DNA from: Mastigamoeba balamuthi
Taxonomy: Eukaryota > Evosea > Mastigamoebida > Mastigamoebidae
NCBI GenBank assembly: GCA_902651635.1
Contig: CACRSC010000026.1
Span: 310,005-374,004 of the forward strand
Direction of reading: 5' to 3'
DNA: 64,000 nucleotides
Positions 41,601-51,465 of this stretch are shown piece after piece. The position numbers and the translations under genes are program-made. The first letter of the stretch is position 1. Every line of letters starts with the position of its first letter. A model generated the notes under the pieces. The model did not search any database. It worked only from the letters and a program-made list of their open reading frames with translations, and had not been told where the DNA came from.

Positions 41601-42383
41601 AACTGTCGTTGCGCCGGTCGCCAGGAGCACCACAACTCTGGGGTATCTCGTCTGGCCGGTTGGCGAGGTGAGGATTGTCTTCACCACCGACTCAGCCGTC
41701 TCTGTCCCCGAAAGCGGTGCCACCGCCAAGGGCTGCACTCCGAGTGCCGCTAGGGCCCGGGCCAGGCTCTCCCTGGCCTCTCTGCCGTCGGGTGTGTCCA
41801 CGTGAACGATGGCGGTGCTGTTGAGCTCGTCGAAATTTCGGGAGAGAAACACCGCTGCTGCCCTCGTCTCCTCGTCGATGCCCACGCGCAGATTCACGAC
41901 GCCCACACGCCCATCGGCACCCACGACGAGGCTACGGTCTCGTAGACCTCGCGTGCTGGTGAATGCACCGACCAGAGGCACCGGAGTGCCCACACTGCCG
42001 GCCAGAAGGCGGATCTCGTCGACAATTGTGCGGCTCGCCGTGGGACCTACTGGGGCAGCTAGAAGAAATGCTCCGATGTCGCAGATCAGAGAGCGGGCAT
42101 TGCGAGCGCTCTGGACGCCGCTGCTGTCGTTGTCGTCGAGCCAAACGTCGGTGAAGCGGAGGCGAGAGACGTCGTTGGCGTCAGCAAAAGCCGCCCGAAT
42201 GCCAGAGACGATGCTCCTGTGCCACTCGACGCTCTGTGACGACGTCAGGCCCACGACGACGTCCGGGGAAGAGCGCGTCACGGCCGGCTCGGAGTAGCCG
42301 AGCCGATCGCAGCCCGCGCGGCGAGCAGCGAGCGAGGCGCCGGCCAGGAGAGCCAGTAGAGCAGCACCGGAGAAAAACTGCAT
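38686..42383 (-). CDS. Receptor pseudokinase with tandem periplasmic-binding-like ectodomains
   Basis: Two exons (42383 to about 41432 and about 41355 to 38686, donor GTGCGT, acceptor TGCACAG) give about 1,200 residues. The start MQFFSGAALLALLAGASLAA is a signal peptide; an in-frame ATG at 42452 is an alternative. Two type I periplasmic-binding/ANF-receptor-like domains follow (VVVGLTSSQSVEWHRSIVSG; TLVGVSLAQDGEQAMLGNMF), then a membrane helix (LTLALACSLGVSGLFILGLI) and a TKL-like kinase domain. The glycine loop GKGKFGKLHRG is intact, but the VAIK Lys is Arg (VAIRVI, 39633-39635), HRD is HGS (39343-39351) and DFG is DFW (39283-39291). It should bind ligand outside and act as a pseudokinase inside, like the kinase-homology domain of natriuretic-peptide receptors, but with no cyclase. 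Confidence 0.9.
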
Positions 42384-42728
42384 CCACAACAGTGTGTTGC
42401 TCGTTTGTTGAGTGGAGTTGTGGGGTTTTTCCCTCTGGTGTTGAATTTTCATCCGGAGTCCGTTTCATGAACTCGGACTTTGGAGCTCATGCACGGATGC
42501 TGCCGTGTATATCTGTCTGAGCACTAGTCAATCCAGGTCAACCATAGTTGCAGAAGAAAGTTCAGTATGCAAATGGATGTCTGCGTAAAACCAGAAACTG
42601 TGTTTCGGGCCGTCTTTCGCGGAATTGGTGCGAGTGAACTGTAAGCAAGGCAGTGGCACCTTACTAGTTGCTTACGTGGCATGATCGTCTCATTATTTCG
42701 GCGGAATAACGTGTTTGCCCGTGAGACT
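42384..42728. other. Spacer, probable promoter of the receptor gene
   Basis: No exon is seen. TATATCT occurs near 42510, upstream of the receptor gene. Confidence 0.35.
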
Positions 42729-43504
42729 TCACATCTCGGACACCATCCGGAAGGAACGCAGAACTGTACTCAACTGCACTGCAACGATTGGCGACATCAT
42801 AAGCGTTGGCGCAAGTGGGAGCAGCCTGTACGTGAGGTGAGACACACTGGCACAGGTGTGGGAAATGTACCCGACGTAGAACAGCACCAGTGTGGCAATC
42901 CACGAGACCATGTGGAGGATAGTGTGCACCGCCATTACCACACCGATCTAGCCGGATTGGTGTCAAGACTGACTGTGGATGCTACTGGAGCTGAGTACCA
43001 CAACAAGAGCTGTCCTGGACCGCTTCGATAGAGCAAGGAGGATGGCGACACATTGGGCGAGTCCAACAGGGCCGTCGGCAACTCCGATCAGCGAGCAGAC
43101 GAAGAACCCGTCGTGGAAGCTGCTGGACTGCGAGGGCATCAGCGCGAGGATGACCACAGCCCAGAGGAGCAGGAGTAGGAACGCCAGCTGGAGGCGCCGG
43201 GATGGTGGGTGGGAGGGTTCGAGTTTGGTTAAGAAGAGACTAACGGGACTGACGCAAAGGAGCGCCAGCGCACAGCGCAGAACACCGTGGAGCAGAGCAG
43301 AGTGCAGGATGTGCTGGGTGTTCTGTCGTTACCCGCGACAGGCCTGAGCAGAGGCTCCGAGTCCTCGGCGCAACTCAGAGAGTTGAAGCAGTGTGACGAG
43401 CGATCAGTAGTGTCCATCGCCAGTACGTTTATGCCTTTGGGTGTCTTTTGTGAACCGGGAAAAATCTCTTCCCCTAAATCGCCGGCGAAGTGTGCGATGG
43501 CCAT
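42729..43504 (-). CDS. Multi-pass membrane protein, unknown family
   Basis: Three minus-strand exons (43504-43427, 43313-42999, 42947-42729) join in frame across introns of 113 and 51 nt with donors GTACTG and GTACTC and acceptors CCCAG and GGCTAG. The product of about 204 residues has four to five hydrophobic helices: GVLRCALALLCVSPVSLFL, LQLAFLLLLLWAVVILALM, FFVCSLIGVADGPVGLAQCV, ILHMVSWIATLVLFYVGYI and a final LLPLAPTLMMSPIVAV. The N-terminal 26 residues (AHFAGDLGEEIFPGSQKTPK) are soluble. I recognise no transporter or receptor motif. It lies back to back with the SAPS gene, 157 bases away. Splice choice is my reconstruction, so exact ends could differ. Confidence 0.5.
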
Positions 43505-43620
43505 GGAGAGAACCTAGGTGTCCCAGTGTGGCCCGGGCAGTCCCTATCTTGCTTGCGTCTGGCAGTCACCCCAATATTTCCCTCTTGGGGGCTTGCAGTT
43601 TGAGTGCAATCTTCCTACAC

Positions 43621-43629
43621 AGATATTTT
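43621..43629. promoter_or_regulatory. AGATATTTT motif
   Basis: Exact match to the reversed evening element, 32 bases before the SAPS start codon and in the gap between divergent genes. Confidence 0.35.
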
Positions 43630-43660
43630 GCCACAAAAAACCACCGCAGGCAGGGCTGCC

Positions 43661-45503
43661 ATGAGCTTCTGGGACTCGTTCTCGGACAACACAGAGCCGG
43701 CGCTCGACAAGCTGCTCAAGGGCAGCCCGGGCCCCGAGGCGCTCGCTGAGGTCGTCGCCGACGACACGTTCCTGGCCGAGTGCAAGTCGCGCCACAAGCT
43801 GCTGATCGACTAGTCCGCAACAGACCGCCTCTCATTCACAACACACACACATCTCTGCTAACCACCGCTCCTCCTACCAACTGCACCCCCCTTTTCTGGT
43901 CCCCACATCACTCTCTCGCACCCTCGCACCAGCCTGACCCAGGACGCGGTCCTCAACGACTTCCTGGACCTCATCGCCACGGAGCCCCCGGCCGACGCCA
44001 ACGACCTGCGCCGCTACAAGTCCGCACTGCACTGCACTGCGCCCCAACCAAATCCCAACTGCACCGCCGGCTCTCACCACACGGGGGGGCGCCGCACAGG
44101 CTGCCGGCGATGAGCTGCGAGGGCATCTGCTCGGGGGCAGAGGCGCTGCTGGAGGCGTGCACGACGGAGCGGGCGCTGGGGCGGCTGCTGGGGTTCCTGG
44201 AGCGCCCGGCGCCGTTTGCGCACCCGCCGACGTCGACGACGAGCTGCAAGGCCGTCGGCTACCTCGCCTCTGTGCGGCCCAACGAGGTCCACGCGTACCT
44301 GCGCGCCGGGGGGGCCGGCCTCGTGGCCAAGCTGGCCGCCCACGCCGCCAGCGCCGGCGTCGAGAACCTCCTCGTGCGCCTGTGCGCCGACGAGGAGCTC
44401 TCCGTGTGGGTCGCGGAGTCGGGGGTCGTCGAGGCCGTCGCGCGGGCGTTCGCGGCCCCCGAGGCCTCCGAGGCCACGCAGGAGGCCTGCAGCCAGCTGC
44501 TCTGCGCGCTCTGCGAGGCCTCGGCCAGCGTCCGCGCGCGCGCAGTGGGCGCTGCGGCCAGCGCGCCCGTCGTGCAGGCCGTCTTTGAGCAGGGCGAGTG
44601 CACGCCCGCGCTGCTGCACGGCCTGCACCTCGCGGCCGAGCTGCTGCTCTACGCCCCGCAGTCCTCCTTCGACGCCCAGCTCGGCACGCTCTGCCCCGTC
44701 ACCCAGCTGGCCTCGTCCCCGCTGGCGATGCTCCAGATCCGCGACATCCTCACGCGCGAGCCCTGCGAGCCCGTGAGACAATTCAATTGAATTCGCAATT
44801 CGGGGGGCCGCGCTCAACGCGAGCGGGCACAGATGTCGATGACGTTCGGGGCCCTGGCGCCGCCGCTGGGGCTGCACAGGCTCGAGGCGGTGCGCGTGCT
44901 GAGCGGCGTGGTGCGGACGGGGCACTCGCAGACGCTCGACGCGGTGCTGGTGAGCGGCGTGCTGGCGCCGATGGTGGACCTCTTCTTCAAGTTCTACTGG
45001 AACACGTTCCTGCACCAGGCGGCCTACGAGGTCTTCCGCGTGGTCCTCGAGTCGCCGCACGCGCAGCTCAAGCAGCAGATGCTCTCCGAGTGCCGCCTGG
45101 TCGACAGGATTCTCGAGGCCGACCAGCTCTGCTCCAACATCGAGTGCGCTTCTCATCTCCTCCCCTCCCTCCCCTGCCCCTGACGCTTTCTCCTGGAAAC
45201 CTCAGGAACAAGTTCGGGTCTGCTGGGTTCATGGGGCACATCACGAAGATATCCAAGCAGATGGCAGACTCGACAGACCCGGCCATACGCGCTGCAATCG
45301 ATGGTACACTAGCACTTGTGTTTGTGAAGAATATCGGCTGACAGCATCTCGCTGCTCTCGCACTGGCAGGCAGGGCCGACTGGAAGGCGTACGTGGCAGG
45401 TCCACTGGCCCGCAGATTGAAGAACGAGTCTGTGCCGCTGGGCGGACGACGCTTTGCCCACGTGGCTATCGCTGGCGGGACGTGGGCGCCCACAGTCAAC
45501 TAG
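43661..45503 (+). CDS. SAPS-domain protein phosphatase 6 regulatory subunit
   Basis: SAPS proteins scaffold the PP6/Sit4 phosphatase. Six exons join in frame: 43661-43811, 43933-44019, 44100-44772, 44833-45143, 45206-45303 and 45370-45503. The N-terminus MSFWDSFSDNTEPALDKLLK and FLAECKSRHKLLIDYLTQ follow the family pattern (FW, LDKLL, ECKxxNxKLLDFL). Later segments are FKFYWNTFLHQAAYEVFRVV, CRLVDRILEA and NKFGSAGFMGHITKISKQMA (GYMGHLTxIA in relatives), and ADWKAYVAGPL near the end. At about 480 residues it is shorter than human PP6R but covers the whole SAPS repeat region; the acidic C-terminal tail is absent. AGATATTTT stands just upstream. Confidence 0.9.
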
Positions 45504-45871
45504 GAACGCATCACCACCACCAAAACACCCCCACATACCAACTCTCTTGAGCACAGAATGGCTGCACACAATAGAATCAATTGCTCATCTGTGGCGCTGA
45601 AGACTCTCCGTCAACGTTGTTCTGCAGTCGCTGCTGGCGGGATTAAGGGCAGACCCAGGGCAGTGAAGGGAGGGACTACCTACGTTCACGGCCCTCTCAT
45701 TGAGTCACACGTGGGGTTTTTTTGTTCAAAGGCGATAGGCGAACAGTGACAATCGCTGAGTAGACTGTGCTTATGCTAGGGTTGACCGGCACACGCGAGA
45801 ACTGATGCAAATGAGGCTCAGATAAGCACGCAGTTGCATTGCACCCAGCATTGGTCATCAAGCGCGAGCGC
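45504..45871. other. Intergenic spacer, convergent genes
   Basis: No gene is seen between the SAPS stop and the thioesterase stop. Confidence 0.45.
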
Positions 45872-46525
45872 TCACTTGGGATCTGCGCAGATGCAGCCCG
45901 AGGTGGGGAGGGCCCACGCCAGCGCAGCGTGCTCGCGTATCGTGTCGTCGATCCTCTGCAGCGGACCCGGCGCGAAGGCGGACGACCTGCGCGTCTTGAG
46001 GTCCGTGTGCATGCAGAGGCCCTCGAGGGTCGACGCCACGACGCCCGTGCGGCTGTTCACCATCACCAGCATGTAGTGCACCCTCCTGCCGAGCGGGCGG
46101 CGGGTCAGAGACTGAAGGGCAGAAGGAGGAGGAGGACTAGTGGCGGACTTGTTGCTGGCGGACTTGGCGAGGAGGCGCATGTGGACCGAGACCTCGTCGC
46201 CTGCGAGCACCTCGTGGTCGTAGCGCACGTGGTGGGCGAGGTCGAACACGCCGTGCTCCTGCCGGTAGTGCTTGTCCATGCCCAGCCTGTCGAGCATGCC
46301 CCACTCGGCGTCGTCGTAGATGGCCATGTAGTGCCTCGTGTTGCTAAGCCAAGTCACAGCAGCGCAGTCGCAGCGGCCAGTCATCAGTGCTGTCGAGTTT
46401 GGGTCTCGGCTCTGCGATGGGAAGGAGAGGGATGATCACAGGTGCCCAAAGATGTCCGTCTGGTCCTTGGCTACAACGGTCGAGTAGACCAGCGGGAGGT
46501 CGCTGCGCACCGCCTCGTACGACAT
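45872..46525 (-). CDS. Hotdog-fold acyl-CoA thioesterase-like protein
   Basis: Exon 1 (46525-46440) reads MSYEAVRSDLPLVYSTVVAK then DQTDIFGHL; a GTGATC...GGCTTAG intron follows, and exon 2 (46343-45872) continues NTRHYMAIYDDAEWGMLDRL and VFDLAHHVRYDHEVLAGDEV. This fits a YbgC/4HBT-type hotdog domain: the catalytic-loop GHLN followed by YxxxxDDA helix, then the paired strands. The protein ends with HTDLKTRRSSAFA and a Cys-containing tail, about 185 residues. It would hydrolyse an acyl-CoA thioester; the substrate cannot be predicted. The gene is head to head with the CLU/TPR gene. A second copy of exon 1 beyond the N gap (47562-47477) is an assembly duplicate. Confidence 0.78.
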
Positions 46526-46579
46526 TCGGCCCCGCGTCGTCTATCGCAACGAGAAAACTGAGAGCACAGATACCGACCC

Positions 46580-46603
46580 ACGAATATCTCCGGAGATATT
46601 CGT
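46580..46603. promoter_or_regulatory. 24-bp perfect palindrome containing AATATCT
   Basis: The half-site ACGAATATCTCC is followed immediately by its exact reverse complement. It sits midway in the 144 bases between the divergent thioesterase and CLU start codons. The same palindrome stands at 47617-47640 in the duplicate copy. Dyad symmetry suggests a dimeric binding site. Confidence 0.55.
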
Positions 46604-46669
46604 TCACTCTCTTCGTATCTTCTGTGGGGGGTGTGTTTTTGGCGCGCGCGCAGTGCGCTCGGCAGGCGA

Positions 46670-47162
46670 ATGGACCGTCTCTGCGCGGTCGACCTGTGGC
46701 TGCTGCCCCGCGGCCCCCCGTTCCGCCGCTACCTCCGCCCCGTCACGGCCGCCCCGCCGCGCGTGCCCCCGCGCAGCCGCCGGCGCGGCCGCCCCGCCAC
46801 GTGGTCCCGCCTGCTGGCCACCGCCGGCGCCACCGTCTCGGTCCGCGCGGTCCCCTCGCCGCCGCCCCCGCCCCCCCGCGGCAGGCAGGAGCTCCTCAAG
46901 CCCATGCGGCCCTCCCCCTCCCCCGTCCCCGGGTACACCGAGTACGACGACGGCTACACGGCGGCGCCGGCGCGCCTGTCGTCGCCCCCGCCGTCGGTGT
47001 CGCCGCCGTCGTCGTCGTCGTCGTCGCTGTCGCCGCCGCCGGTGGCGCCGCAGCCGCAGGCGGGGGAGGGGACGCCGGTGGCCGCGGTGGTGGCCGACCA
47101 CAACGCGCTGTTCCAGCGGGCGCTGACGGGCATCCTGTCGCTCAACTCCAACACCGGCGGAA
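46670..47162 (+). other. Duplicate of CLU gene exon 1 (assembly artefact)
   Basis: It encodes the same MDRLCAVDLWLLPRGPPFRR start and Pro/Ser-rich exon as 47706-48198 and runs into the N gap. The complete gene continues only from the second copy. Confidence 0.85.
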
Positions 47163-47165
47163 GTG

Positions 47166-47455
47166 NNNNNNNNNNNNNNNNNNNNNNNNNNNNNNNNNNN
47201 NNNNNNNNNNNNNNNNNNNNNNNNNNNNNNNNNNNNNNNNNNNNNNNNNNNNNNNNNNNNNNNNNNNNNNNNNNNNNNNNNNNNNNNNNNNNNNNNNNNN
47301 NNNNNNNNNNNNNNNNNNNNNNNNNNNNNNNNNNNNNNNNNNNNNNNNNNNNNNNNNNNNNNNNNNNNNNNNNNNNNNNNNNNNNNNNNNNNNNNNNNNN
47401 NNNNNNNNNNNNNNNNNNNNNNNNNNNNNNNNNNNNNNNNNNNNNNNNNNNNNNN
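47166..47455. other. Assembly gap of 290 N
   Basis: A run of undetermined bases. Because the flanks repeat each other, the gap probably has no real content. Confidence 0.98.
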
Positions 47456-48200
47456 GGGAAGGAGAGGGATGATCACAGGTGCCCAAAGATGTCCGTCTGG
47501 TCCTTGGCTACAACGGTCGAGTAGACCAGCGGGAGGTCGCTGCGCACCGCCTCGTACGACATTCGGCCCCGCGTCGTCTATCGCAACGAGAAAACTGAGA
47601 GCACAGATACCGACCCACGAATATCTCCGGAGATATTCGTTCACTCTCTTCGTATCTTCTGTGGGGGTGTGTTTTTGGCGCGCGCGCAGTGCGCTCGGCA
47701 GGCGAATGGACCGTCTCTGCGCGGTCGACCTGTGGCTGCTGCCCCGCGGCCCCCCGTTCCGCCGCTACCTCCGCCCCGTCACGGCCGCCCCGCCGCGCGT
47801 GCCCCCGCGCAGCCGCCGGCGCGGCCGCCCCGCCACGTGGTCCCGCCTGCTGGCCACCGCCGGCGCCACCGTCTCGGTCCGCGCGGTCCCCTCGCCGCCG
47901 CCCCCGCCCCCCCGCGGCAGGCAGGAGCTCCTCAAGCCCATGCGGCCCTCCCCCTCCCCCGTCCCCGGGTACACCGAGTACGACGACGGCTACACGGCGG
48001 CGCCGGCGCGCCTGTCGTCGCCCCCGCCGTCGGTGTCGCCGTCGTCGTCGTCGTCGTCGTCGCTGTCGCCGCCGCCGGTGGCGCCGCAGCCGCAGGCGGG
48101 GGAGGGGACGCCGGTGGCCGCGGTGGTGGCCGACCACAACGCGCTGTTCCAGCGGGCGCTGACGGGCATCCTGTCGCTCAACTCCAACACCGGCGGAAGT
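47456..48200. repeat. Second copy of the 746-bp assembly duplication
   Basis: Matches 46419-47165. It includes an orphan copy of thioesterase exon 1 on the minus strand (47562-47477), the palindrome and CLU exon 1. Confidence 0.93.
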
Positions 48201-51096
48201 GCGACCCCCCGCGCGCGCGCCAGATTGTGGGCGGCGCTGATCAGTTGATTGACGTGGCGTGGATATTTCCTGGATTTCCTCCCCCCATCTCCTCCACGCG
48301 CAGGAGAGAGGATGGCGCTGTACAAGGAGCTGGCTGATGTGTCGGCTGACTTTGTGCAGCAGGCGGTCAACTACGGCCGCATCATCATCTCGGAGGTCTG
48401 TCTGGGGAATGGTCCTTCTCTCTCTCGCTCTCGCTCTCCCTCCCCGCTGTCGTGCGGGGACCACTGTGTTGCTGTTGCTGTTGTTGTTGCGTTGCCTCTG
48501 CGCCCCCCTGTTGGCTGAACGCGAGTGTCCCGGTCCCCCCCGGCTGCAAAGATGGGGCTGCCCAACGAGATGAAGACGATCAAGCCCGTCGACTCTGGCG
48601 GCAGGGCCGGCGGCCTCAAGTTCACCGTCCGCAACATCCGCTTCAAGGCACGGATGGCCCCGCTCTCAACGCGTCTCGACGTGTCTCAACCGCGTATCAA
48701 CCGCGTATCAACCGCGTTCGCGGCCACTCCCCCATGCCTGGGCAGCTGCCGGACCTGGGGTCGAAGCTGTACTCGTCGTACGACCAGATGGCCAAGGTCG
48801 CGGGCCACGAGCTGCACGGCTGCAGCCGCGTCGAGGCCACGCTGATGCAGCTCGGCGGCGACATTGCCCAGCGCTGCCGCTGCCCGCTCTCGGCCGTCGT
48901 CGACTACCTCGGGTGGCGCGTCTTCGCGCAGGCAGAGCTCCCGCTGCGCGGCCCGGCGTCGCTGGTCTACGGCAGCGAGGACGGCGGCGTCACGACGGCC
49001 TTTGACGGCGCCGTGCACGCGGACCTCCTCAAGGTCGCCGCGCGCCTGGGCCTCGCCGAGCACGCGCGCGGGGACGTGCGCCTGGCGATGCCGTTCGACC
49101 TCGAGGTGCACCGGACGGGCCCCGGGGGGCGCTGCTACCTCGTCGACTTCAGCCGCGTCTTCCCGCCCGAGGCCACGGGCGAGGCGCCCGGGGACGTCTG
49201 CCTGGGCCAGCCGCTGGCCTGTCTGCTGCGCCCCGAGTTCGTCGCGGGCTACGAGCGGCCGCTGAACCCCGACGGCTTCAAGTTCTCCGAGGCCACGTTC
49301 GAGCCCGAGCTCGTCGAGGCCACGCGCGTGCTGCGCAACGTCCAGACGGTCGAGTTTGCCCGCGTGCTCGCGCAGACGGACCCCGACGACGGCTTCTTCG
49401 AGCTCGTGCCGCAGCTGCACTCGGCGGGCATCAACGTGCGGTACCTTGGGTTCGTGCTCGACGTGCTCAACAGGATGCCGGCCTCGTCGACGCCGTTCCT
49501 CGCCGAGTGGCGCCTGCGCATCATGGTCGAGATGTCCGGCCGCGCCATCACCAAGGTCGTCAACAACGAGCTGCGCCGCATCGCCTACACCAACGCCCAA
49601 CGTGCGCGCACACACGGGCTTTCCTGCCTGCGCTCTTTTCGTGCTCTGCATCATGCTGGGGGGAGAGAACGCAATGTGCCCGTTTGGTGTTCCCTCTCTG
49701 TTTCTTTGATGCCACTGCGTCTCTGGTGTGCTCTCTGCGGTGCGCCATGTTGCTGCGTGCTTTGTGCTGGGTTCCCTCTGTTCTGCCGTGCCCTGTACAT
49801 GCTCAGCGGCCTTCGTTCTGTGCCATGCGTTCTCTTTCGTTCTCTGTGCGCCCTCTGCTGTCCTCTGGCGCTGTCCCGGTGCTTTGGCCGTAATCCCAAC
49901 ACGACAGCCCCGCTCGCAAAGAGGACAGCGTCTACAAGCGGAGGATCGTCGAGCTGCTCAACGTGTTCCTCGGCGACGGCGTGTCGCGCGAGGCCGCGCA
50001 GGACTGGTGGGGCCGCGTCGACAGCTACTGCAGGACCTTCTGGCCGCAGCCCCCGTCCGGCGTCCTGCTGCCCTCGACGTTCAACCTGGCCGCCGCCCGC
50101 CGACGCTGCGCGCTGTTCCAGCACATCAGCGAGGCCCTGGGCCTCGTGTGGTACGGCGACGCGTGGGACGTGTTCTCCAAGCGCGAGGACGCGCTGGCCT
50201 GCCGCGAGCCGCTGCAGAACTCGAGCCTCCGGGCCATCGAGCCCAAGGTCAAGCGTATGAACGTCTCGTGGCACGCGCGCGCGCGGTACCTCGGTGAGCT
50301 CTACGCGCACAAGGTCCAGCTGAGCGCCTCGCAGCCCGAGTGCCGCCGCGTGCTGCGCGACGCCGAGGCCACGTACGCGCTGGCCATACGCGGCGAGCCC
50401 ACCAACTCGGTGACGCTGCGCTCGTTCGCCATGTGCCTCTGCTTCCACGCCACCGAGTGCGAGGCCGCCGGCGACAGCGAGGGCGCGTCGCGGTGCTGCG
50501 CGCGGGCGCGCGGGGCCATCAACCTCGCGAGGGCGACCGTGCGGGAGAACGTGGACACGACGCTACTGTACATCGCGGCGGCGCTCGAGGACCGCGACGG
50601 CAAGTTCGAGCACGCGGCGCAGCTGTACACGCAGTCGGAGGAGCTGGACCCCTTCCACGTCAACTGCCTCCAGATGCACGCGGACATGCTCGCGGAGCTC
50701 GCGCGCAACAGCTCCGACGACGCCGAGCGGTGCGAGTACCGAAAGCGGGCCGAGTCCAACTACACCCGCTGCCTCGCCTGCATCGAGGCAGACCTCATAA
50801 AGCGTACACGCCCCTCCTCTCCCTGTGTGCGATGCGCGCATCTCACCAGCCGCCGGCCGCCTTGAGCAGCGTGCAACAACTACGCGGTGATGCTCCTGGA
50901 GCAGGGCAGAGTGCAGGAGGCAGAGGAGATGCTGCTCGTGGCGCTGGGCAGCATCCTCAACAGAGACACGAGTGCGTGGCCGCCGGGGTCGACGCAGTCG
51001 GTCATCGCGAACAACTGCCTCGCGTTCTCGAGCGCATTCCTGGACGAGGCCACCACGGCAGCCCTGACCCGGCTTATCCATGAGCGCCGACCGTAG
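47706..51096 (+). CDS. CLU (clustered mitochondria)-like protein with TPR-like C-terminus
   Basis: CLU proteins bind mRNAs for mitochondrial proteins and affect mitochondrial distribution. Exons 47706-48198, 48304-48395, 48552-48647, 48746-49601, 49922-50803 and 50870-51096 join in frame. After a Pro/Ser-rich N-terminus come NIRFKLPDLGSKLYSS, MAKVAGHELHGCSRV (like the KAAxHELKGL of CLU), YLVDFSRVFPPEA and LHSAGINVRYLGFVLDVLNR, which is the CLU signature (GINxRYLGxV). The C-terminal third is helical and TPR-like (AEATYALAIRGEPTNSVTLR; EHAAQLYTQSEELDPFHVNC; NNYAVMLLEQGRVQEAEEML). The third intron begins GCACGG, a GC donor, and holds three copies of CGCGTATCAAC-like units. The protein is shorter than metazoan CLUH. 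Confidence 0.82.
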
Positions 51097-51465
51097 TAGC
51101 TCCGACCAAATAACAAGCACACGTTTCTGTGTTTCACTTGCATGTGTACACTCTGGAGGAAGAGCCTAGCCTCCATAGTGGGCAGGGGGGGGGTTGCTGA
51201 CGCTTTAGAATTGTGGGTTTAGCCGGACTATACTCAAAAAAAGAACGTCGGGGACTTGGAGAACAGAGCGTCCCACTTTAGTTCCAACTAGTCGTTCGCA
51301 TCACGGGACATCCGAGTTCGGGGGTGCTTGCAGGCAGGCTCTATCGGTTCGGCAGCTGGAGCGGCAGTTGCGTCATCTCGTGAAGCTGCTGCTGCTGCCA
51401 TCACGATGTTGGTCAGTCTGCGCCTGTAGGTTTTCGTTCCGGAAGCCTGCAATTTTGGTTAGTGT
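51097..51465. other. Spacer, no gene seen
   Basis: Convergent region after the CLU gene. It has a poly-G run at 51184-51192 and no exon. Confidence 0.45.

Larger units (their letters stand above)
46419..47165. repeat. First copy of a 746-bp assembly duplication
   Basis: This segment is nearly base-for-base the same as 47456-48200, on the other side of a run of N. It differs by one G in a homopolymer near 46630 and a three-base CCG/TCG unit near 47000. Contig ends that overlap but were scaffolded with a gap explain it best. Confidence 0.93.

Noticed and set aside
46419-48200. Genuine tandem duplication of two genes
   Set aside because: The copies end abruptly at an N run, are nearly identical and contain only partial genes, as expected for overlapping contig ends.
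48676-48718. CRISPR-like or satellite array
   Set aside because: Only three short CGCGTATCAAC-type units inside an intron, with no spacers.
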